The notes under the pieces are model-generated. The model was given only the letters and a program-made list of their open reading frames with translations. It did no database searches and was not told the DNA's origin. This document shows, piece by piece, positions 48,476 through 60,506 of a DNA stretch of 64,000 nt (position 1 is its first letter; each line of letters opens with the position of its first letter). The position numbers were made by a program, and so were the translations under genes. Origin of the DNA: Bimastos eiseni. Taxonomy: Eukaryota > Annelida > Clitellata > Crassiclitellata > Lumbricidae. Where the stretch lies: contig OY365806.1 of NCBI GenBank assembly GCA_959347315.1, positions 20,074,247-20,138,246 on the forward strand, in the 5' to 3' direction.

Positions 48476-49306
48476 ACAAATGTCGCGGGTTTCTCTCTTG
48501 CCAACTCCTTCTTCTAGATGACGAGAGATACCACCGGTTCTTTCCTCTATCACCAAGCTCAGCAACACGACACACTTGATGGTTTTAATATGTATATTTT
48601 AATGATGTGTATACACAGCACTCATCCTATCTACACTTACTGAAGTTATTAGTGTCCTTTTAGAAATGTTTCCCTGGTTTACGTTGGAGACGGGATTCCC
48701 AACTACGTTGATTACCTTTATCGTCAGAACGACCTAATGTGTCCCCCAGTTCCGAAACAAATCTCTGTTCCATCCCTTGCTACACTATAAGAACCCTTCT
48801 AGAGGCGATTTCCTTCGCCTTCCCAAACGCAAAATTCGTATTTCTATTGGACGACAAATCACCTGCTGAAACTATTCCTAAACCGAGTTGGTCGGATCTT
48901 GATGTCCCTAGCATAATGTCAATCACTGGTGGCGTACTGTTAATGTTTGACTAGCGGCTGTCATGGCTGGGCCTTGTTGGGTGTCATATACAGACAATAG
49001 GTTCCAGGGATTGCGTTACATCATTTTAGTTATACTGTCTAATAGGTTTGCGCCGTTCGTATCGGAATTGTCCCTTATTCTCTGACATCTGCCTCGCGGT
49101 GTCGGGTTTCGTTATTTGACACCCCGATGATCTTTGCATAATTCTCGCCGTCTGTATTGAGGCCGTCTGCCTCCGGCGAAACCCCTTGATGTCTCCAATC
49201 TCAGGTTTCAGGTAGACGATTTCATCCGTAGTCCTCCTACGCCTCTGCTGTCGGTCGATGACTTTTATATAGCGCCATCATCCAGAGTGTCGCGCGTGAC
49301 AACAAA
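48476..49306. mobile_element. Solo LTR-like element with 5-bp target duplication
   Basis: The element at 48481-49301 (821 bp) begins TGTCGCGG and ends GCGTGACA, so it has TG...CA ends with short inverted repeats. It is flanked by ACAAA on both sides (48476-48480 and 49302-49306). A second copy frames the LINE at 58272-62676. The 71-codon ORF inside (48739-48954) is largely shared with the second copy but has no recognised motif. Near the right end lies TTTATATAGCGCC, a TATA-like word if read on the minus strand. TG...CA ends and a 5-bp duplication fit a solo LTR, but no internal gag-pol region was found anywhere in the window. Confidence 0.65.
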
Positions 49307-49309
49307 GTT

Positions 49310-50770
49310 TATACTCTATTCAGTCTAATATATATATATTATATATATATATATTCTATATTATATACATAATGAGAAACAAACGGACAAGCCGCAGTAC
49401 GTTACAAAAGGTCAATGTTCGTAGTTCGCGACCAGATCGGTAGGTAGAGTCATTTATAAGGTATATATTTGTTTTTTGAACTACAGGTCCTGGCTGCAGG
49501 CAAAGAAAATACGTTAATGTCATTGGACATCGCTGTACTAAGAAAATTTCGTTGAGGATACCTCAGTATTTCCGGTTTTTTGCCGAACTTATAATATCTC
49601 TTTTAATAATGAACATTAAACTATTAAGTGTTTAAGATCGTCGTTATACTGATGTCATTAACGCCGTCACAGCTTGCACTAACGCACTGAAATTACTGCT
49701 AAAAATAGAACTACGACGTCTACTTCCCCTACTTCCACTAGCCTACTACTTCCACTCCTTCCCTGTACTCCACCTACTACTACTTCTCCTACTTCCCCGA
49801 CTCCTTTGACTACTACGACTACTACAGCTGCTACTAATAATAGTTATAATAAACCAACTGCGAAGACTTGCCTTACAAAGCAATGCTCCCCTAATTTTTA
49901 AACCCAGAGGGATAATTATGTACCATGTGGGAAAACCAAGAATAATAACTGGCAATGTGTAACCCTGGAAGAACATACAATAAGAAATGAAAATTTAGAA
50001 ACATATAATGTAATGTAATGCAATAAAACATAAACAGGTAATAAGGGCCTATACTTAGTGGATCGAGGCGATCGAAATGCAAAAGAGGTTTCATACAATC
50101 CACTACCCAACTTTTCGATTGATGGCGTGGGACATAAGAGAATCAACGGCGGATTCGAGGACACACCTGTTCATGCCTCCTCACCATTCGAACTTGAAAA
50201 CTTGAAACAAAAAATATTTGTATGGCATGTGTAAGATCGGAGGTCAAAAATAATTACCATAAGTATGCAAATTTAGCGAAACCCACATACAAACAGGTCT
50301 TACGTGCTCATATAAATTAGGCCAAACTAATGTATAGTTGCATAGGCCTACGCATTATATGACGAATGTCAGAAGATTTTCTCCTAAAAAAGGCTCTTGC
50401 ATATCATAATCTATAACAGAGGCAATAAGGAAACTAGAAACTAGAGACATCATGATCCGCCAACACCAAGAATCCGGCCGTAACTAAACTATCTTGTGTT
50501 CATTGTAACATCATTATTATTTGTAACCCATCTTACCTCAAATTAGAAATGCCACCCAAAGAGTGAAACTTTTATTTCGAAAGTGTGCAACGTTGCAAAC
50601 TGTTAATGGAAGACTGCTGCAGCTGCAGTTTAGGATGGTGCAAAAGGCACTGAGCGCCCGCGTCCATGTACAGGAGCTTGGGACCATCAAGTCCCCACGA
50701 GCTGCATAACGTAAAGATCGACGACCCGACTGCTTGAGACGGGAACAAAGAGCTCAATTCATTCATTCAT
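49310..50770. other. Intergenic sequence
   Basis: AT repeats (49328-49370) and a CTACTTCC-rich patch (49710-49830). ORFs on the minus strand at 49746-50164 have no recognised motif. Confidence 0.35.
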
Positions 50771-50774
50771 TCGA

Positions 50775-51088
50775 GAATTTGTGCATAGCGCCTCTTCGAG
50801 GTGACTGACTACTCAGAGGCGCTCCCAACCCCAGTGCGGTCAACTAAAGCAGTCTTAAGATGAGAGAGAAGGGTTTCTAGGAATGGAGCGGAGCGTCAAA
50901 GAGACGCCATTCCAAATCGTGGGGCCTACCACTGAGAATACACAGCCCTGCCTGGTGGTGGTGTGAGCATGAGGAACACAAAGGAGATCCAATTCAACTG
51001 ATGGGAGGGAGCGCGTACCCCGAGCACTGAGGGTGGGGCTGTAAAGTTCGATCAAGTAGCCAGGGCAGGAGCGAGGCCTAGCAGGCAT
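50775..51088 (-). pseudogene. LINE C-terminus and 3' UTR
   Basis: Minus-strand ORF: VELDLLCVPHAHTTTRQGCV, FSVVGPTIWNGVSLTLRSIP, RNPSLSS. A one-base slip later it continues LKTALVDRTGVGSASE and a stop. 'FSVVGP-IWN-LP--LRS' is the standard LINE C-terminal motif. The 3' UTR includes CTCGAAGAGGCGCTATG, as in the tail at 43030. Confidence 0.75.
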
Positions 51089-51666
51089 GACGTAGACCTA
51101 CTCTTGGTTGATTGTTGGTACAAAGACGATTAACAACATGTACGTTATCCTCTTTCATGCAGGCTCGGGATTGGCTCTTCCAGAATATGACAGTGGAGGA
51201 GTTAAGGCATAGGCCAATGAATTATAAGCACCCGGGCGTTAGTAGAAATTAAAATAAAGAGGTTCCAGGGACGGACAATAACGGATCCACCATTTCATCC
51301 GGTTGTGTTGTCTATCGCCTTCTACCGAGTAATACTTCAGACGAGGCTCAGTAACACCTTCCACAGAGCATTCGCCAGAGTTCGTCAATTCCGATACTTT
51401 GAAATTACGTCTACGCCATTCCAGACCAACAAATCTACAGAGATTCACCCACCCTAATTCACCCACCATAATTAAAGCCATCGTCGACGATTACAGGAAT
51501 TGGCAGTTATTGAATTATTTTTTGTAAGATCGCACTTAGCTTAACCTAGGAAAGCAAATTATTACCAATTTATTTCGTCGTGTTAGAATATTATAGGCCC
51601 TACAGGTAGCCTACTTTCGTATACCGACAGATGCTAAGAACATCATTAGTTAAGCATATTGCAACA

Positions 51667-51985
51667 TTAGCACATCGCAGAATACGGATATGGGCTAATT
51701 GGGTTCTTTGGTAGCAGATCGGAGAGTCCTTCAACTGACATTGGCAGTGACAGGTCGACACAGCTCCTGAAGGTAAATAGGGGCAGTGCCACAGAGCGGC
51801 ACCAAAGCATGGCAGAAGGGAAGCCCTGTATGTAATACGATGTGGGAGAGGTAGACAGATACGAGGCCAGTCCTAGAGATACCACCTATCAGTCGTGCAG
51901 CCTAACGAAGGATTCGCTCCAGTCTCCCAATACGTGTCAACCGGATGCCAGCATAAATGGAGGAGCAGAAGTCCAAGACAAGAGA
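51667..51985 (-). pseudogene. LINE RT C-terminal fragment
   Basis: The minus-strand readings in two frames combine to RIGRLERILR, AARLIGGISRTGLVSVYL, then IYLQELCRPV and RTLRSATKEP. These follow the LINE pattern RL-R--NAA-RLI-G, PIYL-ELC-PV, RTLRSA. In-frame stops and shifts make it inactive. It lies upstream (in LINE sense) of the C-terminus at 50775-51088 and may derive from the same insertion. Confidence 0.65.
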
Positions 51986-51989
51986 CGGA

Positions 51990-52158
51990 GGGAGGGGGTA
52001 GTAAAGTAATTGCATTTATGGGTTTATGGAGATCGAGAGATTACACGAATTAGACGTAGCTGGTAAAAGCAACTAATGGAAACAGTGTTGACATATGTAT
52101 ACATGCAATATATACATGTATACAGTATGCATATATATGTACATATATATGTTATATT

Positions 52159-52198
<40 letters not shown>

Positions 52199-52925
52199 CG
52201 CCACCTACATTGTACCTTGTAAAAGGTTCAGACGAGGCCCTGTAACACGTTCTGCAAAGCATTCGCCAGAGATCGCTATTTTTCTGTCTATTATGTTGCG
52301 CATGCAGTTATCGATTGCAGACTGTCCCATCCGACTGGAATTGACGAAGAAAGAGGTCATTTAGGAGAAAGGAGGTCAGAGGTTGCGTCAACGTAAATCT
52401 TAATCTCTGCCAAGAACTCACGCCACTTTGGCAATGCACAGCTGACTGGAGAAGTGGAAAATCTGGCATCAGTTCAAACACAAATCCTAAGCCATGTGAC
52501 GTAGGCCTAATCTCTGACCAACTGACTAAATAGATGTCTTGCGTAGATGTCTTGAAGGGGCCGGCCCGTCGAGAGAAAAGTGGTGCAACTTATATTTTTG
52601 AGTATGAATGAAAGACTGATTGATAGTATACTGTAATACAATGTAGGCCTACTAGAAAATGTTGCAAAATTACAAGTACTAAACTTACATCATTATATGA
52701 TACATGATACATCACTCACTTATCAAAGTCTTCGTCGATTCGTCATCATTACGCACTGCCATTCAGGCTGAATGCTAATATTTATGAAAATAAATATTTT
52801 TTTATCTTTTTGCGTGTAATTCCTAATTGTAAAGGAAAAAGCTAACTGAAAAAATGAAAGCCTACAAACATCCACAAACTGCAGCTGTTGAAACAGTTTT
52901 ACTTGTAAAGTCTGCAAGAGATGAG
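51990..52925. other. Intergenic sequence
   Basis: TA/GTAT-rich runs at 52095-52195. No gene recognised. Confidence 0.35.
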
Positions 52926-52929
52926 TTCA

Positions 52930-53470
52930 TAGTTGGAATATTTATCCGATGTTTGATTCCGTAGTAACTGGACTTAAAAACGCTTTGTTGCAGTGTGAAG
53001 TCTTTGCAACAAATTTGAAATTTTTTGGAAGTTTCTCCAAGAAGATTATGACTGCAGGGTCATTTTTGAAAACTTTTGTGAAAGCTACTCTCCCGACATT
53101 TGCAAAGATTTAATAGACGAGGTCGACTCATTAAAACGAATTTATTAGGAAAATGTTGGCTCAAAAATTATTCAACGTTTTCAGTTGTTGAATAAACTAC
53201 TTGGCATTTCGCTACAGAATTTTTTCCCCAATTTAATTGTTGCCATGAGGCTTTTGTTGTCTTCTAGCTTCCGTTGCAAGTGCAAAGAGAACATTCAGTG
53301 CGTTAAAACGAGTCAAAAACTAATTTTAAACTATCAGCGGGCAACAATGTGTCAAAACAGAGTCGACGGATTGGCAACATTGGCCATTGAAGCGGACGGA
53401 GTTGGCAAAAACTTTATATTTTTATTCAGTTATTGATTCTTTTGCAAGCAAAAAGGCCAGAAAGGCCTCC
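52930..53470 (+). pseudogene. Fossil hAT transposase, C-terminal dimerisation region
   Basis: Frames must be switched to follow the homology: VFDSVVTGLKNAL (from about 52950), LLGISLQNFFPNLIVAMRLL (53203-53260), VASAKRTFSALKRVKN (53273-53320), then TMCQNRVDGLATLAIEADGV (about 53345-53404) and SVIDSFASKKARKA (about 53428-53469). 'SAERTFSALKRIKN-LRSTM-Q-RL-GLALL-IE' is the hallmark of hAT transposases. No inverted repeats were assigned to it. Confidence 0.7.
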
Positions 53471-53579
53471 TTATGAGTTAATTGAGAATATTGAAACATA
53501 AATCTGGTTAATAAAACCATACGTGATTTGTTAATAAATTTGTCAATAATTACGGGAAAAAGTTTACAAAAATAGTCAA

Positions 53580-54140
53580 AGAGTGGGGTCCCTTATTTAT
53601 TTAGTTCTGGGTGGGGGCCCGGGTCATTTGTCCTCCCCTTTCTCCCTCTCAGTGGGCCTGTGAAGGGGCGCTATATAAATCCTCCAACAACATAAATAAA
53701 AATGACAGAGACGGACGGTAGGCAGGCAGGCAGGAAGGAAGGTTGGAAGAAAATCAGACAAGCAATCAGACAGGCAAGTAGGCAGGCCAACATGGTGATT
53801 CTCGATGATGTCGCTGCACGCCACTGAAGCAATTTAAATCGATATAACACGCGGCTCTTTGAAGACTACACAAATAATACACATAGGTTAAGACCTACCC
53901 AGAAGGCCTCAATCTGGGTCTACTTTTAATAGGGCCTATATTATATTGCCGGCCCACTTTGGCACCGATTCCAATAGGACCAAATAACTCAGTTAGTGCT
54001 ACATTCTCTGGAATTATATTCTATTGCGCCAAGTACAATGTGATGCGTTGTTATCAGACGTTGTGTTCCTACGATCATCATTTTGGAGATTAGGTTGAAA
54101 TAATCGAATAAGTTTTTCTCACTCTACATGTATGCTATCT
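53580..54140. other. Intergenic sequence with GGCGCTATATAAA word
   Basis: GGCGCTATATAAA at 53667-53679 suggests another LINE/SINE tail remnant, followed by a CAGG/GAAG-rich patch (53715-53785). No gene. Confidence 0.4.
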
Positions 54141-54145
54141 ATATA

Positions 54146-54936
54146 CAGAATTGCATGGTCTCGAGACAGCGTCTCCGTCACGAGACGTCTCAAGACAGTT
54201 TTTAGTGTCTCGATCTCGCGGTGGTGTCTCGAATTTTTAGAAGCTGTCAAGTGAAAGTCTTGTTCGGTCTCGAACAAGCGGTCTCGATAAGTTTCGCGTT
54301 AACTGTCTTAAAATCTTGCGCTAGAAACTGAAACTGGACTCTACAAGAAACGATAATTCTGGTTAACCCGCGAGTCACATGATGTTGAAATCAATTCAAT
54401 TATCTTAAAGTGAAAAATGTCTGAGATAAAACCTTAAATTGTGAAGTTTGTGTTTGCGCAATTTGAGGTTATTGACAAAACAATAGCTATGGCGTGTCCT
54501 TCGTCATTGATGTAAAACCACCATAACCGAAACGATCGGAACAACTTAGAGTTTCTCACGGTGAGAAAATGTATAACTTAAGTGTATAACTTCGTTTGGT
54601 AGCTGGCATTGAATGTGCTCGCTTAAAATCGTCTAAAAGATTTCAGACGTGTCCAAAAAGGCTGTCTTTGTATAATTCAGAAGATGGCCGACAAAGATAT
54701 ATGGAAAAAGATAAAACGCGGCAATATAAAAGCTGTTCTCGGGAATTGGGAAAATATACATTATAAGTTTCAAATTGAAATTACAAATGAAGATTTTTCC
54801 GAAAACTTATATATACATTAATATTTTACAGCCTTTCACTGTCTCGTACTGTCTTGAACCTAGTGTCTCGGTATTGGCACCTCACTGTCTCGGTCTCGTC
54901 TTGGTCTTGAAGTTTTAAGTCTTGCATACAACACTG
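54146..54936. mobile_element. hAT-type MITE, second copy
   Basis: It runs from CAGAATTGCATGGTCTCGAG (54146) to GCATACAACACTG (54936). Reverse-complemented, it begins CAGTGTTGTATGC and has AGACCAAGACGAGACC subterminal units. It therefore matches both ends of the element at 7881-8726 in opposite orientation. The AT-rich interior is non-coding. A flanking 8-bp duplication is not evident (TCTATATA versus TAATAAAA). Confidence 0.65.
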
Positions 54937-55224
54937 TAATAAAAAGAAAAAAGTATGTAACTATCTAACTAACTATATTCCTATCTTCCACGAAAACTTT
55001 TGATCCACTAGACTGATTGTTCCCAAATTTTCCACGAAGACTCTTTACCACACCAGAACAAACACAGGGGGACCGCGATCACAAAACCTTACCCATTCCA
55101 TAAACATTTCACCCTTAAAGTGGCGAATCGAGCTAAATTAAACTAACGCCGTTTATACGAAGCATAGATTGATTAGTAGGCGTCACGAGGCAGTATTTTT
55201 GAAATAATAGCTTATATCTAATCG

Positions 55225-55624
55225 GCTAAGGTAATAATGTAGACAATTCTATGAGTCGCCGACGGTGTCATAAATTGCCCGTTTTTGTCTCATAATGACT
55301 TTGTTCAACTAGGATGGGCCAGCAATGTTCAACACAATTAAGAATTGTAAGGCTACCTTACATTATTTCGACCCGGGCAAATCAGAGGGTCATTCAAACA
55401 TGGGGGGGGGGCGTTTATTCACGAGCGCCGCGTCAAATCAGAGGGGTTGTGCAAAGCATAGTCTGTGTAAGTGCCACCTAATGATTGAAATTGGTCTGCC
55501 GTCCAAATGCGGCGATATACGCAGACAATTATTTGAGTCTGGGCAAGCAATGTTCAACACATTTAAGAATTGTAAGGCTACCTGACATTATTTCGACCCG
55601 GGCAACGCCGGGTGATTCAACTAG
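55225..55624. mobile_element. Helitron-like 3' end with internal tandem duplication
   Basis: The segment ends with the hairpin ACCCGGGCAACGCCGGGT (55596-55613), followed seven bases later by CTAG (55621-55624), then T. This is the 3' terminus expected for Helitrons (hairpin then CTRR, inserted before T). A 60-bp unit with AGCAATGTTCAACACA and GTAAGGCTACCT occurs twice, at 55321-55380 and 55546-55605. The first copy lacks the hairpin's right arm. No Rep/helicase coding sequence was seen, so it is non-autonomous. Confidence 0.6.
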
Positions 55625-55629
55625 TATAA

Positions 55630-58265
55630 CATAAAGTACAACGGCATTCAGCGATGATATAATATGGACATTACATAACGTGCACATATATAACACACAT
55701 TATATACCATACATGTATAACATAGATGATGAGACTATCATCGGTTGTCATATTCTGGATGGAGATGTGTAGATGTGTTGCTGCAGGTTAAACGAGTGGA
55801 TAATATGAATGGAAGTAGAATGGATGCGTGTATGGTCGTGTGGATGGAGGAGACTGGGTGGCTGCGCAAGAGGAGAATTTGGCGTACAGTTTCATCATCA
55901 ACCAACAGGTATTACCATGGCGACTGGATATAGAGGAACTGACGATAAATAAGATGAGGGCGAAAGTTATGAAACAGGAGTAGAATCACGAGGACAAGGA
56001 CACGAGTCGTGACAGAAGCAGTTTTATGTAAAGCACATGGACTATGATAGACGATAGCAAGGGATATTCATTCGACATATATTACACATATTCTTTTAGC
56101 CAAATTGACGGTCAACCGACAGTTGGACGGGCATGGAAGCAGACAAACAGATCACAAACAGACAGACATAGAGACAGGCACACAGTAGACCGTCTAGCCA
56201 TCAGACAGAAAGGGAGATAGACAGAGAGACATACATAGTCAGTTAAGCAGACTGACCGATCGCAAGAGCAGCTGACCTATACTCTACCGTATATAATGTA
56301 TACGGTAGAATCTGTGTTGTTAGTTCATGCATTAACAAGATGGGAGGAGTTGTGTCTTCGTCTAAGCCCTAATCAACGTCTCCCTACATATTTTGATGTG
56401 TAGATTAATGATCCCTAAAGCGAAAGACACGCGGCGCCGGAAAATGTCGACATGAAGGATCCTCTTAATTTGGCGAAGGAGGCGCAAATATGCGAAAGTG
56501 CTTCTCGATTAATTGCTTTGTCCTCGTTGCTGTCCACGGACGAAGGTCTCTCGGAGGGCTCACAATTCGATTCCTATGCAAATACTTTACTGTACTAGTT
56601 CAAGCAGTAGACCAGCGAACAGCTAGGAACGTAGGTGCAGCCTTCCCGATGGAAATCGGTGCTGAATTAATGACATCTCTATTCGATACAGAAGCTGTTT
56701 ACTAAAACTTTATTTAACGCTGTCTTATTCTGTGAGATTCTTTATTCAGATGATTTATTCGCATCTAATCTATTCTAATCTGATCCTATAGAATCACTAT
56801 TTTATGTCACATGACCCACGGACAAAAGTACAAACTCAAACAGTCGACAATTTGATCAATTCCATTCATCTCCTTTATTACAGTTTGGTTCAGATAAGAT
56901 AAGCTTAACCTAAACTATAACATTAAAAAAAATTCGGGGCTTTGTCTGTCTGTCTGTCTCACAGCTTTTTGTGAGTGTGGAAGAGACGAGAGAGCGCTTA
57001 AAAACCATAGGGAAGTTGAAAGTAAAGAGAAAGAGAGTGATCAGAAAAACGAGGACAGAGAGACGCAGTCTTTTAGAAGAGAAGTTAGAGATAGGATTCA
57101 ATTCGCATTGCTTTTTGCGAAAAGGGTTTAGAAGAGTGAAACTTTCGTTTTTGTGGAATGAAAACGAATAGCGAGCGATAGCTGAGAGTAAGAGGTAGCA
57201 CAGTGGGAGAAGGGAGTGGACCAGTGCCAGAGGAGCTGCATGGAGACTGGAAGAGACTGTGCAGTGTAGGAATGAGATTTTGTTCGAGAGGAATGAACAG
57301 AAGGTATCATCGAAAGACGGGAAGGGACTGGAATTGGGTATAGTGAAGGATAGATTTTTGATGGAAGGGAAAAATTTACAGTTCTCAAGACAGTCTAGGA
57401 TTGGATGAGATGGAATGAATGAGAAGTTTTAGTTTTAGTCAGCAGCCATCAGTTTTTGGAATCTCTTTTTGAGGGAATTGAGGACATAATAATTTGCATC
57501 CGGTCAATGGTGCTTTGGTAGGCGTGCTTTTACGTTTGGGGTAAAAGTGAACGAAGGGTTGCTGGCATGTAGGCCTAAGCTGTATTGAGTGATGAGCGGC
57601 GCATGAATGTCGATTGTGTAAATATGGCAAGACTAAATGTCATCTAGGCAAAAGGGAGGGTTGAGGACAAGTAAGGAGTTAAGAATAGCTTTGATGAAGG
57701 CCCGATGGGATGGAATCAGTGATTAGACGGAAGAGGCCGGGGAATAGGCCATGAGAAGGTTGTGGGGGCAATAATGTTTAGAACAGAAGGTTTTCGTTTG
57801 GGAGATAAGAGTAGGTCGATAGAAGTGATAACGCGGTCGAGTTTGTGGTTCGTTAAGTTAGTGTGTTGGCCTATAGCTCATCACTGCAGTTGCGAATTGA
57901 TCATAGGAAGGCTCAAAAATATTTTTAGGGCTTATTTCGCTGACACGCATATCAATGCATACCACTGTTCCATGTAAATAATTATGTATTGCTTTGTCAT
58001 TCAATGACATACTGTTCATTTAATGCCTCGTCCTAAGTTTAAATTGTCGGTCAATCTGTCCGTCTGTCTGTATGTGTGTCTGTATGTATGTCTTAAAGTT
58101 TATCTGCAGGTCTGTAGATCTGTGGGACTTCAAATCTCAAAATTGCAGCAGCTGCGCGCTTTAGTTCACTCCCTGCAGATTTCATCTGTGCCATGTCCTG
58201 CGTGATATACACTATATATATTATATATGCATGTAGAATGTAGACCCCTATACATTTATGTAAAT
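55630..58265. other. Intergenic sequence
   Basis: Scattered GACA and GTCT runs (56150-56260, 56940-56960, 58050-58110). ORFs here lack recognisable motifs or splice context. The stretch is otherwise uncharacterised. Confidence 0.35.
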
Positions 58266-58764
58266 ATGTACTGTCGCGGTGTTTCTCTCTCGCCAACTCC
58301 TTCTTCTAGATGACGAGAGATACCACCGGTTCTTTCCTCTATCACCAAGCTCAGCAACACGACACACTTGATGGTTTTAATATGTATATTTTAATGATGT
58401 GTATACACAGCACTCATCCTATCTACACTTACTGAAGTTATTAGTGTCCTTTTAGAAATGTTTCCCTGATTTACGTTGGAGACGGGATTCCCAACTACGT
58501 TGATTACCTTTATCGTCAGAACGACCTAATGTCTCCCCCAATTCCGAAACAAATCCCTGTTCCATCCCTTGCTACACTATAAGAACCCTTCTAGAGGCGA
58601 TTTCCTTCGCCTTCCCAAACGCAAAATTCGTATTTCTATTGGACGACAAATCACCTGCTGAAACTATTCCTAAACCGAGTTGGTCGGATCTTGATGTCCC
58701 TAGCATAACGTCAATCACTAGGGGCGTACCGTTAATGTTTGACTAGCGGCTGTCATGGGCCAAG

Positions 58765-59193
58765 ATGGACGCAAAAAATATTTACGCGTATTCACAAATT
58801 GTTTTTTCTTATTTTTTGTCGAGTTTTGTGCTTCTTTTATATCTCGGATTATGGATTTACTTCACCACTAACTGGATCACTGTTCATCAATCGGTAAATG
58901 AAACAGTTTTTCTCACGGCGGAGTGCGAGAATTTAAATTTTAGAAACCGTTTTTATCTTCTGCAGCCGTTAGACGCTCGTAGCACAGCGAGTCGGAACGT
59001 AACTCTGGGTGTTGACATTGACCTCTTAACGACTTTACTCTGTCAACAGCGGTTATCAGTCTGGCAATTTCACCTCTTCTCGTCGTACTCTGATACGAAT
59101 GTGCAGTATCATCGAATGTCGCAAAGTTACTCCTTGCAAGCGTTAACTGTACGAATAAGCCCCGCGCTGCGTCACATTACAGAGGCTTTGTAA
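58765..59193 (+). pseudogene. LINE N-terminal ORF
   Basis: 142 codons starting MDAKNIYAYSQIVFSYFLSS with a strongly hydrophobic segment FVLLLYLGLWIYF, then sequence with no recognised motif. A stop at 59191-59193 separates it from the 2A-like segment, which is in the same frame. It may be the ancestral start of the polyprotein or 5' sequence captured by chance. Confidence 0.45.
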
Positions 59194-59238
59194 TGGGTAC
59201 GTACGGGCCGGCCCTTTCGTCCCCAGCACCGTCGTTCT

Positions 59239-59304
59239 TTATCATGCATAGCTGTTGCACTGCTTCTGTTACTATCGGGTGATATTGAAAGCAACCATGG
59301 GCCA
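59239..59304 (+). other. Hydrophobic leader plus degenerate 2A-like motif
   Basis: In frame with the endonuclease, the sequence reads SLSCIAVALLLLLSG followed by DIESNHGP (59281-59304). The consensus for ribosome-skipping 2A peptides is D-V/I-E-x-N-P-G-P. Here the first Pro is His. Sea urchin and other marine LINEs are known to carry a signal-like leader fused to a 2A motif at this position. Confidence 0.7.
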
Positions 59305-59337
59305 CTCTCCAGCAAAGTCCAGTCCTATAAGCCTACA

Positions 59338-60090
59338 TTGAAACTATCGTCTGTAAACTTTGGTATCTTCAACATCCGTTCAGCCATCCGTCGCTCAGCC
59401 ATCATACATGACCTCATCAGAGACGAGAGGCTGGACATACTGGCACTATGCGAAACGTGGATCTGTGCTGACACTCTTGAGTGTATCAAGCGCGACATCG
59501 CTCCTGAAGGCTTCTCTGTTCTCCGTGTTCATCGGGATGGATCCTCAGGTCGCTCAGTGTCTGACGGGGGTCTCGCTCGTATCTACAGGTCCACGTTAGA
59601 GGTCAGCGTACATCCTCAATCCTCAAGGCTCTGCACTTCCTCGTGTGAACTTCAACTAGTTAGATTGGGCAGATCATCTTCATCTAAAACTATTGGAAAC
59701 ATCTACCGCCCACCGGGTGCAATAGGAGATTTGTACAACGACCTCGCCAACCTAATTTCATCCATTTGTTTTGAGACTGGTAAAAGACTTGTGCTCTGTG
59801 GAGATCTTAATTGCCCTGGATCTGGAGGTCGTATGAATAGCATACTGGCCGATACCTTCGATACCTACGGTCTCCGCCAGTATGCTGAAATCCCTACCCG
59901 AAGAGATAACATCTTAGACGTTCTAGCAGCCGATGATCGAACAACAGTCAATGACACGCACGTGAACGATGCTGGTCTTATATCGGATCACAAATTAGTA
60001 CTTTGTAAAATAATGACTTCCATTCATCGCCAACCAGTGCTTCGTGTATTCCGAAACATCAGAGCAATAGACCCTTTAATACTCAGTTAA
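59338..60090 (+). pseudogene. LINE APE-type endonuclease domain
   Basis: 250 open codons. Visible motifs are FNIRSA, LALCETW (catalytic Glu), GNIYRPPG, LCGDLNCPG (GD-N) and LISDHKLV (SDH near the C-terminus), which are the hallmarks of APE endonucleases of non-LTR retrotransposons. The frame is closed at 60088-60090 before the RT. The first Met of the original protein is not visible, since the homology extends upstream through the 2A-like motif. Confidence 0.88.
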
Positions 60091-60506
60091 TTGTTATTTG
60101 ACTCAGACCTAATCACAGCTCCTGCAAGCAATGCAAACGATTTTGCCGAACAAATGAAAACAACAGTGTCACTGATATTGAACAAATTTGCTCCGATTCA
60201 CACTTGCTACAGGCGACCATCTAAACCTATTACTAGATAGCTCTCATCTGAAATATCCCGTGCGAAGAAGGTACGTTGTCAACTTGAAAGAAAGTGGAAA
60301 CATTCTGGACTTGATGAGGAAAGGCAGTGTTATCGTCGACACTGCCGTGTAACAAATAAACTCATAAACGATTCACGAAGCTTGTATTTCTGCAGTCAAC
60401 TTGAAAGTGCTGATAATCCTCGGGACCGATGGCGCATCGCTCAGCGTCTTCTACACTCAAAGGATAGAAACAACGGCTAACGCTCAGTCACAGAAAATCA
60501 GACTCT

